Of a stretch of DNA of 64,000 bases, positions 1 through 8,820 are shown piece by piece. Position numbers and translations under genes: made by a program. Each line of letters starts with the position of its first letter. Position 1 is the first letter of the stretch. The stretch comes from a bacterium BMS3Bbin08 (lineage in GTDB: Bacteria > Nitrospirota > Thermodesulfovibrionia > UBA6902 > BMS3Bbin08): positions 1 through 64,000 of the forward strand of contig BDTR01000039.1 in assembly GCA_002897775.1 (NCBI GenBank). Reading direction: 5' to 3'. Under the pieces are notes generated by a model that was not told where the DNA came from, searched no databases, and saw only the letters and a program-made list of their open reading frames with translations.

Positions 1-1
1 C

Positions 2-121
2 AATGTGTCGGTTGAGGTGGAGCTGATAGCGCCGATAGCGATGGAGAAAGAGGTAAGGTTTGCCATACGTGAAGGCGGAAGGACAGTGGGGGCCGGAGTT
101 GTTACCGAGGTTATTGAATAA
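2..121 (+). CDS. tuf: Elongation factor Tu, C-terminal fragment (cut by window edge)
   Basis: The first 39 codons read in frame 2 give the EF-Tu C-terminal barrel ([20 protein letters not shown], then the conserved RTVGAGVV ending) and stop at TAA. EF-Tu is the GTPase that delivers aminoacyl-tRNA to the ribosome; only domain III is visible here. Its place directly before rpsJ is the usual end of the str operon leading into the S10 operon. The call rests on the highly conserved C-terminus. The gene starts outside the window. Confidence 0.93.
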   Translation, partial: NVSVEVELIAPIAMEKEVRFAIREGGRTVGAGVVTEVIE

Positions 122-123
122 AA

Positions 124-239
124 AGTCATTGAGCCAATAAGTCATTTAGTTATTTTTTTAATGACATAATTACTTACTAACTTAATGACTCGGCAGGTTA
201 TATGAATAACTCAATTACTTAATTACTTATTAAGGAACA
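124..239. repeat. AT-rich word-repeat spacer between tuf and rpsJ
   Basis: The spacer is built from drifting copies of AGTCATT, AATTACTT and TTAATGACT, with words and their complements mixed so that partial hairpins are possible. A spacer with the same vocabulary lies between accA and dnaE (about 16262-16368). No gene is visible. It ends just before the rpsJ start (AAGGAACATAATG). Confidence 0.6.
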
Positions 240-241
240 TA

Positions 242-547
242 ATGAGCGAGAAGATAAGAATAAATTTAAGGGCGTACGATTACAGGCTGCTGGACCAGTC
301 TGTTAAGGAGATAGTGGAGACGGCGAAACGTACCGGCGCGAAAATATCAGGGCCTGTACCGCTGCCGACGAAAAAACATAAAATAACGGTCCTCAGATCA
401 CCGCATGTGGATAAGAAATCCAGGGAGCAGTTTGAGATACGTACCCATAAGAGGCTTATAGACATACTTGAGCCCACACCGCAGACTGTTGACGCCCTTA
501 TGAAACTTGACCTTTCCGCTGGTGTTGATGTGGAGATAAAATTATGA
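242..547 (+). CDS. rpsJ: 30S ribosomal protein S10
   Basis: This 101-residue protein has S10 signatures ([17 protein letters not shown] near the N-terminus, [20 protein letters not shown] in the middle) and about the normal family length. S10 sits in the 30S head and also acts as NusE in transcription antitermination. It opens the S10 operon after tuf. The ATG is preceded by AAGGAACATA. The stop overlaps the rplC start by four bases (ATGA), which implies translational coupling. Confidence 0.98.
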   Translation: MSEKIRINLRAYDYRLLDQSVKEIVETAKRTGAKISGPVPLPTKKHKITVLRSPHVDKKSREQFEIRTHKRLIDILEPTPQTVDALMKLDLSAGVDVEIKL

Positions 548-1182
548 TAGGCATCCTTGGCAGAAAGATCGGAGCTACACAGGTATTTACCGGGGACGGC
601 CGTGCCATACCCGTTACTGTCATTGAGGCCGGGCCGTGTAAGGTTGTACAGGCAAAGATGGATGAGAGCGACGGTTACGCGGCTGTGCAGGTAGGCTTTG
701 ACGAGATAAAAAAAGAAAAGAACGTTACCAGGGGACGGTTGGGGCATTTTAAGAAAGTATCCCTGCCCCCTTTTCGCTTTTTAAAAGAGATAAAAATGGA
801 AGGCATGAAGGTCGGGGATGAAATTACTGTGGATATCTTTAATAAAGGTGACAGGGTCTCGATCACAGGGACGTCAAAGGGGAAAGGCTTTCAGGGCGTC
901 ATGAAGAGGCATAATTACAGCGGTGGACCCGGCTCGCACGGCTCGATGTTCAACAGGGCGCCGGGCTCAATAGGCCAGAGCGCTTATCCGTCAAGGGTAT
1001 GGAAGAACAAGGGCATGCCCGGACACATGGGAAGCGAAAGAACAACCACAAAAAATATAGAGGTTGTGGACGTTAGAAAAGAGCAGAACATCATTGTTGT
1101 AAAGGGCCCTGTTCCAGGAGCTCAGGGCGGTTATTTAATAATAAGGTCGGTCGAAGCGACCCGTTCCGGGAAGAAAGACTGA
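544..1182 (+). CDS. rplC: 50S ribosomal protein L3
   Basis: The 212-residue product begins [15 protein letters not shown] and contains the conserved [23 protein letters not shown] region, where the basic extension of L3 approaches the peptidyl-transferase centre. Length matches bacterial L3. It starts inside the rpsJ stop (ATGA) and its own TGA shares a base with the rplD ATG, so rpsJ-rplC-rplD are tightly coupled. L3 is an early assembly protein of the large subunit. Confidence 0.98.
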   Translation: MIGILGRKIGATQVFTGDGRAIPVTVIEAGPCKVVQAKMDESDGYAAVQVGFDEIKKEKNVTRGRLGHFKKVSLPPFRFLKEIKMEGMKVGDEITVDIFNKGDRVSITGTSKGKGFQGVMKRHNYSGGPGSHGSMFNRAPGSIGQSAYPSRVWKNKGMPGHMGSERTTTKNIEVVDVRKEQNIIVVKGPVPGAQGGYLIIRSVEATRSGKKD

Positions 1183-1805
1183 TGCTTCAGCTTGATATTT
1201 TAAATAAGGACAGCAAAACTGTAGGCAAGGTCGATCTGCCGGCGGATATTTTCGGCGTTAAGGTAAAAAAGGGAGTTCTGCATGAAGTGGTCCGCAACTA
1301 TCTCGCCAATCAGAGGCAGGGCAACGCGGTCACTAAAACAAGAGGCCTTGTAAGGGGCGGCGGTAGAAAGCCTTACAAGCAGAAAGGCACGGGCAGGGCA
1401 CGGGCGGGAAGCATTCGTTCGCCTTTATGGAGGGGCGGGGGTACGACCTTTGGTCCTCTGAACAGGGATTATTCCTATAAATTGCCCAAAAAGCTAAAGT
1501 GGTCTGCTCTGGGGTCGGCTTTTTCCGCCAAATTCGCTGACAATGAGATCGTTGTGCTGGAAGATCTGCCGGTAACGGGCTCTAAAACAAAAGAGCTGAT
1601 TTCCCTGCTGAAAGTGCTTGGGCTTGATAATGTGCTGATCATATTGCACGAGAACAACAGGGAGGTTAAGCTTGCGGCAAGGAACGTCCCCAATGTGGAT
1701 GTAGCGGTTGTTGGCGGATTGAACGTTTATGAGATCCTTGTTCACAGGAAACTCCTTATGACACAGAAGGCAGTGGAGCGGATGAAAGAGGTGTATCTGG
1801 GATGA
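1182..1805 (+). CDS. rplD: 50S ribosomal protein L4
   Basis: The 207-residue protein carries the Arg/Gly-rich tunnel loop of L4 (TKTRGLVRGGGRKPYKQKGT, then GRARAGSIRSPLWRGGG). L4 lines the exit tunnel and in some bacteria represses its own operon; no leader supporting that is visible here. It overlaps rplC by one base and rplW by four, so it sits mid-operon with coupled translation. Confidence 0.98.
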   Translation: MLQLDILNKDSKTVGKVDLPADIFGVKVKKGVLHEVVRNYLANQRQGNAVTKTRGLVRGGGRKPYKQKGTGRARAGSIRSPLWRGGGTTFGPLNRDYSYKLPKKLKWSALGSAFSAKFADNEIVVLEDLPVTGSKTKELISLLKVLGLDNVLIILHENNREVKLAARNVPNVDVAVVGGLNVYEILVHRKLLMTQKAVERMKEVYLG

Positions 1806-2092
1806 AGACCATATACGATGTGCTGTTATCCCCTCTGTTGACGGAAAAAGGCACTCAGCTAAAGGAACAGGACAATAAAGTGGTATTCAGGGTTGCAAAT
1901 GACGCCAACAAAATAGAGATCAAAAAAGCGGTTGAAGAGGCATTTAAGGTAAAAGTGGAGCGTGTCACTACCATGAACTGCAGAGGCAAGATAAAGCGTA
2001 TGGGCAAGCATGAGGGCAAGAGGCCTAACTGGAAAAAGGCCATAGTGACACTTAAAAAAGGCGAAAAACTGGACTTTATCGAAGGTGTATAA
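1802..2092 (+). CDS. rplW: 50S ribosomal protein L23
   Basis: The 96-residue protein starts MKTIYDVLLSPLLTEKGTQL, the L23 N-terminal signature with the STEK-like motif, and has the basic loop KRMGKHEGKRPNWKKAIVTL. L23 lies at the tunnel exit, where trigger factor and SRP dock. It overlaps rplD by four bases and ends one base before the rplB start. Confidence 0.98.
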   Translation: MKTIYDVLLSPLLTEKGTQLKEQDNKVVFRVANDANKIEIKKAVEEAFKVKVERVTTMNCRGKIKRMGKHEGKRPNWKKAIVTLKKGEKLDFIEGV

Positions 2093-2926
2093 ATGGCTAT
2101 AAAGAAATATAAACCGGTAACTCCGGCGTCACGCTTTAAAAGCGGATTTGATTTTTCCGAGATCACGGAGAAAAAGCCGCATAAGGCCCTTGTCAGACCC
2201 ATTAAAAAAAGCGGCGGCAGAAATAACAAGGGCCGTATCACGGTCTGGCACAGGGGCGGCGGGCATAAAAGGGCTTACAGGGTCATAGACTTTAAGCGGG
2301 ACAAGTTCAATGTTCCTTCCCGTGTTGAGTCGATCGAGTATGACCCGAACAGGACCGCGCGGATAGCACTGCTTAAGTACGCTGACGGCGAAAGAAGATA
2401 CATTCTTGCTCCGGTAGGCCTGAATGTCGGTGATTCGCTTGTGTCCGGTCCTGAAGTGGAGATAAATAACGGCAACGCGCTGCCTGTCAAAAATGCTCCC
2501 CTTGGGGCCATAATGCATAATATTGAGCTATGGCCGGGCCAGGGAGGCAGGCTGGCCAGAAGCGCCGGCAGCTACGCTCAGCTAATTGCAAAAGAAGAAA
2601 AATACTGTCAGATAAAGCTGGCTTCAGGAGAGGTCAGACGCGTTCATTCAGAGTGTATGGCCACGATCGGTCAGGTAGGAAACGTTGAAAGGGAGAACAT
2701 ATCAATTGGTAAGGCCGGAAGGAACCGCTGGCTGGGCAAGAGGCCCACTGTTCGCGGTGTTGTCATGAACCCGGTAGACCATCCTCTTGGAGGCGGTGAA
2801 GGCAAAAGCTCTGGAGGGAGACCACCGGTTTCGCCGTGGGGCAGGCCTGAAGGCGTTAAGACCAGGAAGAACAAAAGGACCGACAGATTTATTGTCAGAC
2901 GAAAGAAGAAAAGGAAATCGAAGTAA
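2093..2926 (+). CDS. rplB: 50S ribosomal protein L2
   Basis: The 277-residue protein shows L2 hallmarks: [29 protein letters not shown] and the C-terminal [20 protein letters not shown] segment with the essential histidine region near the peptidyl-transferase centre. Length is normal. It lies directly after rplW. The tail is strongly basic ([10 protein letters not shown]), as usual for L2. Confidence 0.98.
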   Translation: MAIKKYKPVTPASRFKSGFDFSEITEKKPHKALVRPIKKSGGRNNKGRITVWHRGGGHKRAYRVIDFKRDKFNVPSRVESIEYDPNRTARIALLKYADGERRYILAPVGLNVGDSLVSGPEVEINNGNALPVKNAPLGAIMHNIELWPGQGGRLARSAGSYAQLIAKEEKYCQIKLASGEVRRVHSECMATIGQVGNVERENISIGKAGRNRWLGKRPTVRGVVMNPVDHPLGGGEGKSSGGRPPVSPWGRPEGVKTRKNKRTDRFIVRRKKKRKSK

Positions 2927-2944
2927 TAGAAAGGAGCATGTACT

Positions 2945-3232
2945 TTGCCCAGATCTCTGAAAAAAGGACCTTACGTAGCTGAAAAACTCCTGAAGAAGGT
3001 TCAAGTCATGAACGAATCAGGCGGTAAGAGGATCATTAAGACCTGGTCGCGGAGATCTACGGTTGTGCCCGAGTTTATCGGACATACGTTCGCGGTACAT
3101 AACGGCAGGAAATTTATTCCTGTTTATGTGACGGAGAATATGGTCGGACATAAGCTGGGTGAGTTTTCACCTACAAGGACTTTCAAATCGCATTCAGGAG
3201 TAAAAAAGGCAGAGGCGGCAAAGAGGTCTTAG
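2945..3232 (+). CDS. rpsS: 30S ribosomal protein S19 (TTG start)
   Basis: The 95-residue protein reads [16 protein letters not shown] and contains [21 protein letters not shown] and the S19 ending [14 protein letters not shown]19 binds the 30S head and contacts S13 and 23S RNA. The start is TTG, fixed by the invariant PRSLKKGP N-terminus and an AAAGGAG about ten bases upstream. It is the first of several TTG starts in this operon. Confidence 0.97.
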   Translation: MPRSLKKGPYVAEKLLKKVQVMNESGGKRIIKTWSRRSTVVPEFIGHTFAVHNGRKFIPVYVTENMVGHKLGEFSPTRTFKSHSGVKKAEAAKRS

Positions 3233-3284
3233 TAATTAACAGAGCCCCCGGATATTCCCGGATAAATGTGTGAGGTTATTATAA

Positions 3285-3623
3285 ATGGAATCAAAAGCAA
3301 TACTTAAATATTCACGTGTCTCGCCGACAAAAGTGAGGAGGCTCACTAACCTGATCAAGGGCAAAAAGGCGGGAGATGCCCTTATTAAGCTGAAATTCCT
3401 TCCGCACAGCCCGGCCAGGATAGTGGCAAAGGTTCTGAAGTCAGCCATGGCGAACGCCGAGCAGAAGAAAGTGGCAGATCCTGAATCGATGAAGATAGTG
3501 GGCGCGGTGGTCGACCAGGGGCCTACGATGAAGAGAATGATGCCGCGTGCCATGGGCAGGGCGGATATTATAAAGAAAAGATCGAGCCATATAAAGGTGC
3601 TCCTGAAAGAAGAAGAAAAATAG
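3285..3623 (+). CDS. rplV: 50S ribosomal protein L22
   Basis: The 112-residue protein has the L22 fold signature: KYSRVSPTKVRRLTNLIKGK near the start, and the tunnel-hairpin and C-terminal segment VDQGPTMKRMMPRAMGRAD. L22 lines the exit tunnel opposite L4, and its beta hairpin is where macrolide-resistance changes fall in other species. A 52-bp spacer separates it from rpsS. The ATG follows GTGTGAGGTTATTATAA, with no strong Shine-Dalgarno. Confidence 0.97.
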   Translation: MESKAILKYSRVSPTKVRRLTNLIKGKKAGDALIKLKFLPHSPARIVAKVLKSAMANAEQKKVADPESMKIVGAVVDQGPTMKRMMPRAMGRADIIKKRSSHIKVLLKEEEK

Positions 3624-3633
3624 GAGGTAGGTT

Positions 3634-4296
3634 TTGGGTCAAAAAACGAATCCAATAGGGAACAGGCTGGGGATAATAAGGACCTGGGAATCCAGGTGGT
3701 TCACAAAGAGGAACTATGCTGCGCTTCTTTTAGAGGACCTGAGGATTCGTGAGCTTATCAAAAGCAACCTGTTCCACGCGGGAGTTGCCAGGGTTGAAAT
3801 AGAGCGGGCGGGGCAAAAGGTCAGAGTGATCATACACACGGCCCGGCCCGGAATTATTATAGGCAAAAAAGGTTCGGAAGTTGACAAACTTAAAAAGGAC
3901 CTGGAACGCATAACAGGAAGACAGGTGAGTATAGACATAAAAGAGGTCAGGAAACCCGAGATCGATGCCCAGCTCGTGGCGGAGAACATCGCCCTTCAGC
4001 TTGAGAAAAGGGTTGCTTTCCGTAGAGCAATGAAGAAATCGGTTGCCTCGGCAAGGCGCTTCGGCGCTCTCGGGATCAAGGTAGCCTGCGCGGGCCGGCT
4101 TGCCGGCTCTGAAATAGCACGGGAAGAGTGGTACAGGGAAGGAAGGGTGCCGCTGCACACGTTCAGGTCTGATATTGATTACGGCCTGACAGAGGCTAAA
4201 ACAACTTACGGAAGAATAGGTATCAAGGTCTGGATATATAAGGGGGACATACTGCCCGAAACTCAGGCCCCCCCGGTAAGTGAACCGGCGGTATAA
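3634..4296 (+). CDS. rpsC: 30S ribosomal protein S3 (TTG start)
   Basis: The 220-residue protein starts [20 protein letters not shown] and contains a KH domain ([20 protein letters not shown]) and the C-terminal [21 protein letters not shown]3 lines the mRNA entry channel. The TTG start follows a strong AGGAGG by five bases and keeps the invariant GQKTNP start. The tail ([13 protein letters not shown]) is a short acidic, proline-rich extension common in the family. Confidence 0.98.
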   Translation: MGQKTNPIGNRLGIIRTWESRWFTKRNYAALLLEDLRIRELIKSNLFHAGVARVEIERAGQKVRVIIHTARPGIIIGKKGSEVDKLKKDLERITGRQVSIDIKEVRKPEIDAQLVAENIALQLEKRVAFRRAMKKSVASARRFGALGIKVACAGRLAGSEIAREEWYREGRVPLHTFRSDIDYGLTEAKTTYGRIGIKVWIYKGDILPETQAPPVSEPAV

Positions 4297-4307
4297 GCGG
4301 AAATATT

Positions 4308-4724
4308 ATGTTATTGCCCAGGAAAGTTAAACACAGAAAGATGCAAAAAGGCCGTATGAAAGGAAAGGCATACAGGGGGGCTGAAGTGTCTTTCGGCGAA
4401 TTCGGATTAAAGGCCCTGGAGCCGGGCTGGGTCTCAAACCGTCAGATAGAATCCGCCAGAATAGCCATAACAAGGCATGTAAAAAGAGGCTGTAAGCTCT
4501 GGATAAGGATGTTCCCTGATAAACCGTTGACAAAGAAGCCGGCTGAGACGAGGATGGGAAAGGGAAAGGGAGCGCCTGAATCCTGGGTGGCTGTTGTAAA
4601 GACAGGCAGGATACTCTATGAGATGTCAGGAGTTAATGAGGATGTAGCCCGGGAAGCGCTCCGCCTGGCCTCGCATAAGCTTCCCATCGCGACAAAGTTT
4701 ATCAGGAGGGGCGATATATTATGA
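4308..4724 (+). CDS. rplP: 50S ribosomal protein L16
   Basis: The 138-residue protein starts [20 protein letters not shown] and contains [27 protein letters not shown] and [21 protein letters not shown]16 helps position tRNAs in the A and P sites and is a late assembly protein. Length is typical (about 136). Its stop overlaps the rpmC start by four bases. Confidence 0.98.
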   Translation: MLLPRKVKHRKMQKGRMKGKAYRGAEVSFGEFGLKALEPGWVSNRQIESARIAITRHVKRGCKLWIRMFPDKPLTKKPAETRMGKGKGAPESWVAVVKTGRILYEMSGVNEDVAREALRLASHKLPIATKFIRRGDIL

Positions 4725-4921
4725 ATAGAACCTCTGAATTAAAGACCTTAACGGTAGAGGAATTAAAGCAGGAAGAACTGAACCTCAAGAAAGAGCTGTT
4801 TAATTTAAGATTTCAGCAGACAACGGGTGAGATCGAGAACCCGATGAGGATAAGGCAGGTCAGGAAGGATATCGCAAGGGTCTATACAATAGTAAGCGGG
4901 AAGTTAAAAGTTAAAAATTAA
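4721..4921 (+). CDS. rpmC: 50S ribosomal protein L29
   Basis: This 66-residue helical protein ([20 protein letters not shown], then [20 protein letters not shown]) is a textbook L29. L29 sits next to L23 at the tunnel exit. It overlaps rplP by four bases (ATGA) and is followed fourteen bases later by rpsQ, whose start is preceded by GAGGAAAG. Confidence 0.97.
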   Translation: MNRTSELKTLTVEELKQEELNLKKELFNLRFQQTTGEIENPMRIRQVRKDIARVYTIVSGKLKVKN

Positions 4922-4935
4922 TAGAGGAAAGAAGA

Positions 4936-5175
4936 ATGCCGAGGAAAATCTATACAGGTGAAGTTGTAAGCGACAAGATGGATAAAACCGTTGTGGTGGC
5001 TGTAAAAAGGTTAACCCAGCATCCCGTCTACAAAAAGACGATAAAAAAGGTTACCAGGTATAAGGCCCACGATGAGGATAACAAATGCAGGGTCGGGGAC
5101 ACGGTTTCGATCATGGAGTCAAGACCTCTGAGCAAGGACAAGCGGTGGAAAGTCCTTGAGATAACAAAAGGATAG
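4936..5175 (+). CDS. rpsQ: 30S ribosomal protein S17
   Basis: The 79-residue OB-fold protein has the S17 signatures [19 protein letters not shown] and [20 protein letters not shown]17 binds helices 7 and 11 of 16S RNA and is a primary binder in 30S assembly. Order and spacing (rpmC-rpsQ-rplN, six bases to rplN) are canonical. Confidence 0.97.
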   Translation: MPRKIYTGEVVSDKMDKTVVVAVKRLTQHPVYKKTIKKVTRYKAHDEDNKCRVGDTVSIMESRPLSKDKRWKVLEITKG

Positions 5176-5181
5176 AACAGG

Positions 5182-5550
5182 ATGATCCAGCATAGAAGCA
5201 TATTATATGTTGCGGACAATTCAGGCGCCAAGAGGGTGCAGTGTATCAAGGTCAAGGGAGGCTCTTACAGGAGATACGCGCGTATAGGTGATGTCATTAT
5301 TGTGAGCATCAAGGAGGCCCTGCCTGTGGGCAACGTAAAAAAAGGAACAGTCGCAAAAGGTGTTGTAGTCAGGACAAAGAAAGAGATCCGCAGACCTGAC
5401 GGGTCGTATATAAGGTTTGACCAGAACGCCGTTGTTCTCATAAACGCTGAAGGCGACCCCATAGGCACGAGGATATTCGGCCCTGTTGCAAGAGAGCTCA
5501 GATGGAAAGAATATATGAAGATAGTTTCTCTTGCGCCTGAGGTATTGTGA
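5182..5550 (+). CDS. rplN: 50S ribosomal protein L14
   Basis: The 122-residue protein starts [20 protein letters not shown] and ends with [19 protein letters not shown], both diagnostic of L14, at exactly the usual family length. L14 forms part of the intersubunit bridge and is the docking site of the silencing factor RsfS. A 111-bp spacer holding a long hairpin element (5571-5650) separates it from rplX, an unusually large break at this point of the operon. Confidence 0.98.
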   Translation: MIQHRSILYVADNSGAKRVQCIKVKGGSYRRYARIGDVIIVSIKEALPVGNVKKGTVAKGVVVRTKKEIRRPDGSYIRFDQNAVVLINAEGDPIGTRIFGPVARELRWKEYMKIVSLAPEVL

Positions 5551-5570
5551 GCAAAAAAAATAGAAAGTAG

Positions 5571-5650
5571 ACCCCGCTAGATTCTGCACCCGCAGTTTTG
5601 TGTTAGCAAAACTGGACGCGGGTGTCATAAGAGAATCTGGACAGCGGGGC
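5571..5650. repeat. Long four-segment hairpin element, copy 1 (rplN-rplX spacer)
   Basis: Nested arms pair in order: CCCCGCT/AGCGGGG, AGATTC/GAATCT, CACCCGC/GCGGGTG and AGTTTTG/CAAAACT, closing on a loop of about six bases. A second copy lies at 45361-45439 before tRNA-Leu, with the basal stem changed to CCCCGTT/AACGGGG. The paired changes imply selection for, or copying of, the structure. Both copies are followed by GCAGG(T/C)AGA. It ends just upstream of rplX and so lies inside the operon transcript. Confidence 0.75.
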
Positions 5651-5661
5651 AGGTAGAGAAC

Positions 5662-5979
5662 ATGGGTTTGGACATAAAGAAAGAAGATATGGTGACAGTA
5701 ATTCTCGGAGATGACAAGGGCAAAAGGGGCAGTATCCTGTCGGTTTCTCCCAAGAAAGGGAGATGTGTGGTCGAAAGGCTCAACATGATAAAAAGGCATA
5801 TGAAGCCCAGCAAAAAATACACGCAGGGGGGGATCATTGAGAAGGAGGCCCCTATACACAGATCCAACCTGATGCTTGTATGTCCGAAATGTGACAAGCC
5901 CACGAAGATAGGGCATAAGTTCCTTGAAAGCGGTTCCAAGGTTAGGGTCTGCAGAAAGTGCGGAGAAGTACTGGATTAA
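5662..5979 (+). CDS. rplX: 50S ribosomal protein L24 with zinc-type C-terminus
   Basis: The 105-residue protein has the KOW-type N-terminus of L24 ([20 protein letters not shown]) and the middle [20 protein letters not shown]. Its last third holds two CxxC pairs (VCPKCDKP and VCRKCGEVL), a small zinc-ribbon-like ending present in some bacterial L24 proteins and absent in E. coli. L24 starts 50S assembly. It lies just after the long hairpin element; the stop is followed seven bases later by rplE. Confidence 0.96.
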   Translation: MGLDIKKEDMVTVILGDDKGKRGSILSVSPKKGRCVVERLNMIKRHMKPSKKYTQGGIIEKEAPIHRSNLMLVCPKCDKPTKIGHKFLESGSKVRVCRKCGEVLD

Positions 5980-5986
5980 ATCAGAT

Positions 5987-6526
5987 ATGGCCAGATTACG
6001 GGAAACATATAAAAAAGAAGTAGCGCCTGCTCTGATGAAAGAGTTCGGGTACAAGAGCATAATGCAGGTCCCAAGGCTCAGGAGCATCGTGGTTAATGTT
6101 GGAATGGGTGAGGCCATTCAGAACATAAAACTGCTTGACGCCGCTGTAAAGGAGATCGCCGTGATAACGGGCCAGCGCCCGGTCATTACCAGGGCAAGCA
6201 AGTCTATAGCCGGTTTCAAGCTCAGAAAGGATATGCCTGTAGGATGTAAGGTAACGCTGAGAAGCGAAATGATGTACGATTTCCTGGATAAGTTCATCAG
6301 TATCGCTCTGCCCCGGATAAGGGATTTTCAAGGGGTGTCACCAAAGTCGTTTGACGGCAGAGGGAATTACGCTTTCGGGGTGAAGGAGCAGGTCATTTTC
6401 CCGGAGATCAATCATGACAAGATCGTGAGCGTATACGGTATGGACGTAATAATCGTTACATCGGCCAGGACCAATGAGGAGGGCAGGGCCCTGCTCAGAC
6501 ATTTGGGGATGCCGTTTAAGAAATGA
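5987..6526 (+). CDS. rplE: 50S ribosomal protein L5
   Basis: From the ATG at 5987 the product is 179 residues, starting [20 protein letters not shown], the usual L5 start and length. The ORF track's longer start at 5924 lies inside rplX and is rejected. Signatures include [12 protein letters not shown] and [21 protein letters not shown]5 binds 5S rRNA with L18 and L25 and contacts P-site tRNA. Confidence 0.97.
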   Translation: MARLRETYKKEVAPALMKEFGYKSIMQVPRLRSIVVNVGMGEAIQNIKLLDAAVKEIAVITGQRPVITRASKSIAGFKLRKDMPVGCKVTLRSEMMYDFLDKFISIALPRIRDFQGVSPKSFDGRGNYAFGVKEQVIFPEINHDKIVSVYGMDVIIVTSARTNEEGRALLRHLGMPFKK

Positions 6527-6554
6527 CAATTGACAATTTAAAGAGGAATACTTT

Positions 6555-6740
6555 ATGGCAAAAAAATGTTTAGTGGAGAAAGCAAAAAGGCCGCCGAAGT
6601 TTAAGGTGAGGGCGTACAACAGATGCCCCAGGTGCGGCAGGTCCAGGGGCTTTCTGAGAAAATTCGGACTCTGCCGGATCTGCTTCAGGGAACTGGCCCT
6701 GAAAGGACAGATCCCGGGCGTAGTAAAATCCAGTTGGTAG
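6555..6740 (+). CDS. rpsZ: 30S ribosomal protein S14 type Z (zinc-binding)
   Basis: The 61-residue protein starts [20 protein letters not shown] and carries two CxxC pairs (NRCPRCGR and [10 protein letters not shown]), the short zinc-binding form of S14, as opposed to the roughly 100-residue zinc-free form. S14 is in the 30S head and helps S19 and S3 bind. It lies between rplE and rpsH as expected. Confidence 0.97.
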   Translation: MAKKCLVEKAKRPPKFKVRAYNRCPRCGRSRGFLRKFGLCRICFRELALKGQIPGVVKSSW

Positions 6741-6769
6741 CCGACGGCTCATAGAGAGGGTTAATAGCA

Positions 6770-7165
6770 ATGATGACAGATCCAGTTGCAGACATGATCA
6801 CAAGGATAAGGAATGCCAATATGATCAAGGCTGAGAAGGTTGATATTCCTGCTTCAAAGCTGAAGATCGAGATAACAAAGATACTTAAAGAAAAGGGATT
6901 TATAAAGGGATATAAGGTGCTGAAGGACAAGAAACAGGGCATTCTCAGGATATCTTTAAAATACGTGTCCGGAGGCGAACGTGTCATTTCCGGGCTTAAG
7001 AGAATAAGCAAGCCGGGCAGAAGGGTGTATGTGGACAAGAGTCATGTCCCCACTGTTATAGGAGGATTTGGAACAGCGGTCCTTTCAACGTCCAGGGGAG
7101 TGTTCAGTGATCAGGGCTGCAGAAGCGAAGGGATCGGCGGAGAGGTGTTGTGCCACGTATGGTAA
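6770..7165 (+). CDS. rpsH: 30S ribosomal protein S8
   Basis: The 131-residue protein shows S8 signatures: [40 protein letters not shown] and the C-terminal [22 protein letters not shown]8 binds helix 21 of 16S RNA and represses the spc operon in E. coli; no such operator is obvious here. Two adjacent ATGs (6770 and 6773) are possible starts; the second gives the family-typical MTDPVADM. Confidence 0.97.
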   Translation: MMTDPVADMITRIRNANMIKAEKVDIPASKLKIEITKILKEKGFIKGYKVLKDKKQGILRISLKYVSGGERVISGLKRISKPGRRVYVDKSHVPTVIGGFGTAVLSTSRGVFSDQGCRSEGIGGEVLCHVW

Positions 7166-7169
7166 ACAT

Positions 7170-7204
7170 CAATTGTCGATTGTCGATTGTCGATTGTCGA
7201 TTTT
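7170..7204. repeat. Tandem (TCGATTG) array before rplF
   Basis: Four near-perfect heptamer copies of TCGATTG follow rpsH and end just before the rplF ribosome binding site (TTGGAGAT). The array is short and in tandem, with little self-complementarity except through TCGA. It is one of several spacer arrays here, each with its own short word. Confidence 0.75.
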
Positions 7205-7213
7205 GGAGATAAT

Positions 7214-7747
7214 ATGTCAAGGATAGGGAAAAAACCAATTAATTTACCAAAAGGTGTAGATGCCAGGGTAAATAAAAACATGATCACGGTCAAGGGCGCA
7301 AAAGGCGAGCTCAAATGGGAATTTGCTTCTGACATGAAAGTGTCTGTAAAGGAAGGGGAGCTTATCGTAGAGCGTCCCGCTGACACGAAGAGACTGAGGG
7401 CATTACACGGGTTGACGAGGAACTTGATCTGGAATATGGTTGCGGGCGTAAGCGAGGGCTATCAGAAGGTCCTTGAAATTACAGGCGTGGGGTATAAGGC
7501 TCAGGCTCAGGGAAAGAAACTTGTTCTGACCCTTGGCTATTCTCATGCTGTTGATTTCCACCTTCCTGACGGTATAACCGCAGAGGTTGGAGGGAAGCAG
7601 AATCAGATAATACTCAAAGGCATTGATAAACACCTGATCGGCCAGGTCGCTGCGAATATAAGGGCGCTAAGGTCGCCTGATGCTTACAAAGGAAAAGGCA
7701 TCAGATACGCCGGAGAGATGGTTAAACTTAAGGCAGGGAAAAAATAG
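7214..7747 (+). CDS. rplF: 50S ribosomal protein L6
   Basis: From ATG 7214 the product is 177 residues starting MSRIGKKPINLPKGVDARVN, the L6 N-terminus; GGAGATAAT lies just upstream. The track's ATG at 7187 lies inside the TCGATTG array and would add nine unrelated residues, so it is rejected. The C-terminus RSPDAYKGKGIRYAGEMVKL is conserved. L6 sits near the sarcin-ricin loop and GTPase centre. Confidence 0.97.
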   Translation: MSRIGKKPINLPKGVDARVNKNMITVKGAKGELKWEFASDMKVSVKEGELIVERPADTKRLRALHGLTRNLIWNMVAGVSEGYQKVLEITGVGYKAQAQGKKLVLTLGYSHAVDFHLPDGITAEVGGKQNQIILKGIDKHLIGQVAANIRALRSPDAYKGKGIRYAGEMVKLKAGKK

Positions 7748-7760
7748 CAGGGTTTTATTT

Positions 7761-7860
7761 ACCCCGTTAAAAGAAAGCCTTCGATGAAATCGGAGGTTAA
7801 AAAATCTGTCGCAGTCGGTGGTCTAAAGCCAACGACACGTAACACCTTTTTAACGGGGTT
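7761..7860. repeat. CCCCGTTAAAA hairpin element between rplF and rplR
   Basis: A 100-bp segment is closed by ACCCCGTTAAAA and TTTTTAACGGGGT, an uninterrupted inverted repeat, with smaller complementary pieces inside. It shares its CCCCGTTA/TAACGGGG ends with elements at 39840-39910 and 60337-60440. It lies within the ribosomal operon, 13 bases after the rplF stop, and the rplR RBS (GAGGGGGAAG) follows it. It could be an RNA structure or a mobile palindromic repeat. Confidence 0.65.
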
Positions 7861-7882
7861 CACTGAATAAGAGGGGGAAGTT

Positions 7883-8245
7883 TTGAGAGGCAGCAAAGAA
7901 GAAGCAAGAGGCAGGCGTCATAACAGGATAAAAAAGAAGATCTACGGCACAACGGAAAGACCAAGGCTCAATGTGTTCAGGAGCCTGAATCATATATATG
8001 CCCAGATAATAGATGATTCTTCCGGCAGGGTCCTGGTTGCTGCCGGAAGCATGGACAAGGAATTTAAGGGTAAGCTGAAGTCCGGCGGTAATATTGAGGC
8101 GGCAAAGCAGGTAGGCGCCTTAGTTGCCAAAAGGGCTGAAGGCAAGGGTATTAAAAAAGTGTGCTTTGACAGAGGGGGATATCTCTATCACGGCAGAGTA
8201 AAAGCTCTCGCAGAGGCATCAAGAGAGGAAGGACTGGAATTTTAA
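7883..8245 (+). CDS. rplR: 50S ribosomal protein L18 (TTG start)
   Basis: The 120-residue protein has L18 signatures: [35 protein letters not shown] and the C-terminal [21 protein letters not shown]18 delivers 5S rRNA to the large subunit with L5. The TTG start is chosen because AGAGGGGGAAG lies just upstream and the length fits the family (about 117-122). Confidence 0.96.
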   Translation: MRGSKEEARGRRHNRIKKKIYGTTERPRLNVFRSLNHIYAQIIDDSSGRVLVAAGSMDKEFKGKLKSGGNIEAAKQVGALVAKRAEGKGIKKVCFDRGGYLYHGRVKALAEASREEGLEF

Positions 8246-8301
8246 AATTCAGAAATCGGTGTAATCGCCTTAAAAAAATCGGTGTAATCAGGTTTAATAA
8301 A
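8246..8301. repeat. ATCGGTGTAATC word repeat before rpsE
   Basis: Two direct copies of AAATCGGTGTAATC lie in the rplR-rpsE spacer. The same vocabulary (ATTACACAGAT, ATCGGTGTAATC, ATCTGTG) fills the spacers before secY, before rpmJ and before the lolC-like gene. Confidence 0.6.
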
Positions 8302-8322
8302 TATTAAACCAGGAGGTAATTA

Positions 8323-8811
8323 GTGGGCAGGATAAACCCCGAAGGTCTTAATCTCAAGGACAAGGTCGTATATATAAACAGGGTCGCCAAGGTTGTTAAA
8401 GGCGGAAGGCGTTTTTCTTTTACCGCGCTCGTTGTTCTTGGTGACGGCGAAGGACATGTTGGTATTGGCAAAGGCAAGGCAAAGGAAGTCCCTGAAGCGA
8501 TAAGAAAGGCTATTGAACAGGCAAGAATAAGTCTGGTAAAAGTTCCTCTTACAGAAGGCACTATCCCGCATCAGATAACAGGCAGGTACGGCGCCGGCAA
8601 AATAGTCATGAAGCCTGCCAAAGAGGGTACAGGTCTTATTGCAGGGGGGGCTGTAAGGGCTGTAATGGAAGTTGTGGGAGTGCACAACATAGTTGCCAAG
8701 TCGATCGGCACCCATAATTCCTTCAATACGCTGAGGGCAGTACTTGACGGACTCACCAATCTCAAGGATGCTGAAAGCGTTAAGAAGAGAATGGGCAAAG
8801 TCGAGGAATAA
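8323..8811 (+). CDS. rpsE: 30S ribosomal protein S5 (GTG start)
   Basis: The 162-residue product starts at GTG ([20 protein letters not shown]), preceded by AGGAGGTAATTA. S5 signatures include [20 protein letters not shown], the dsRNA-binding-like N-terminal domain, and [21 protein letters not shown]5 helps form the mRNA entry site and affects decoding accuracy. A 77-bp spacer with two copies of ATCGGTGTAATC separates it from rplR. Confidence 0.97.
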   Translation: MGRINPEGLNLKDKVVYINRVAKVVKGGRRFSFTALVVLGDGEGHVGIGKGKAKEVPEAIRKAIEQARISLVKVPLTEGTIPHQITGRYGAGKIVMKPAKEGTGLIAGGAVRAVMEVVGVHNIVAKSIGTHNSFNTLRAVLDGLTNLKDAESVKKRMGKVEE

Positions 8812-8820
8812 CAATAAAAA

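Noticed and set aside
124-239. CRISPR array in a repeat-rich spacer
   Set aside because: The repeats are short degenerate words without constant repeats and unique spacers, and no cas genes are in the window.
5221-6117. 298-codon minus-strand ORF opposite rplN-rplE
   Set aside because: It is a shadow of three highly conserved ribosomal genes on the other strand and looks like no protein family.
7761-7860. Riboswitch or r-protein leader between rplF and rplR
   Set aside because: The closing stem matches dispersed elements elsewhere, so a repeat is the simpler reading. No known riboswitch core was recognised.
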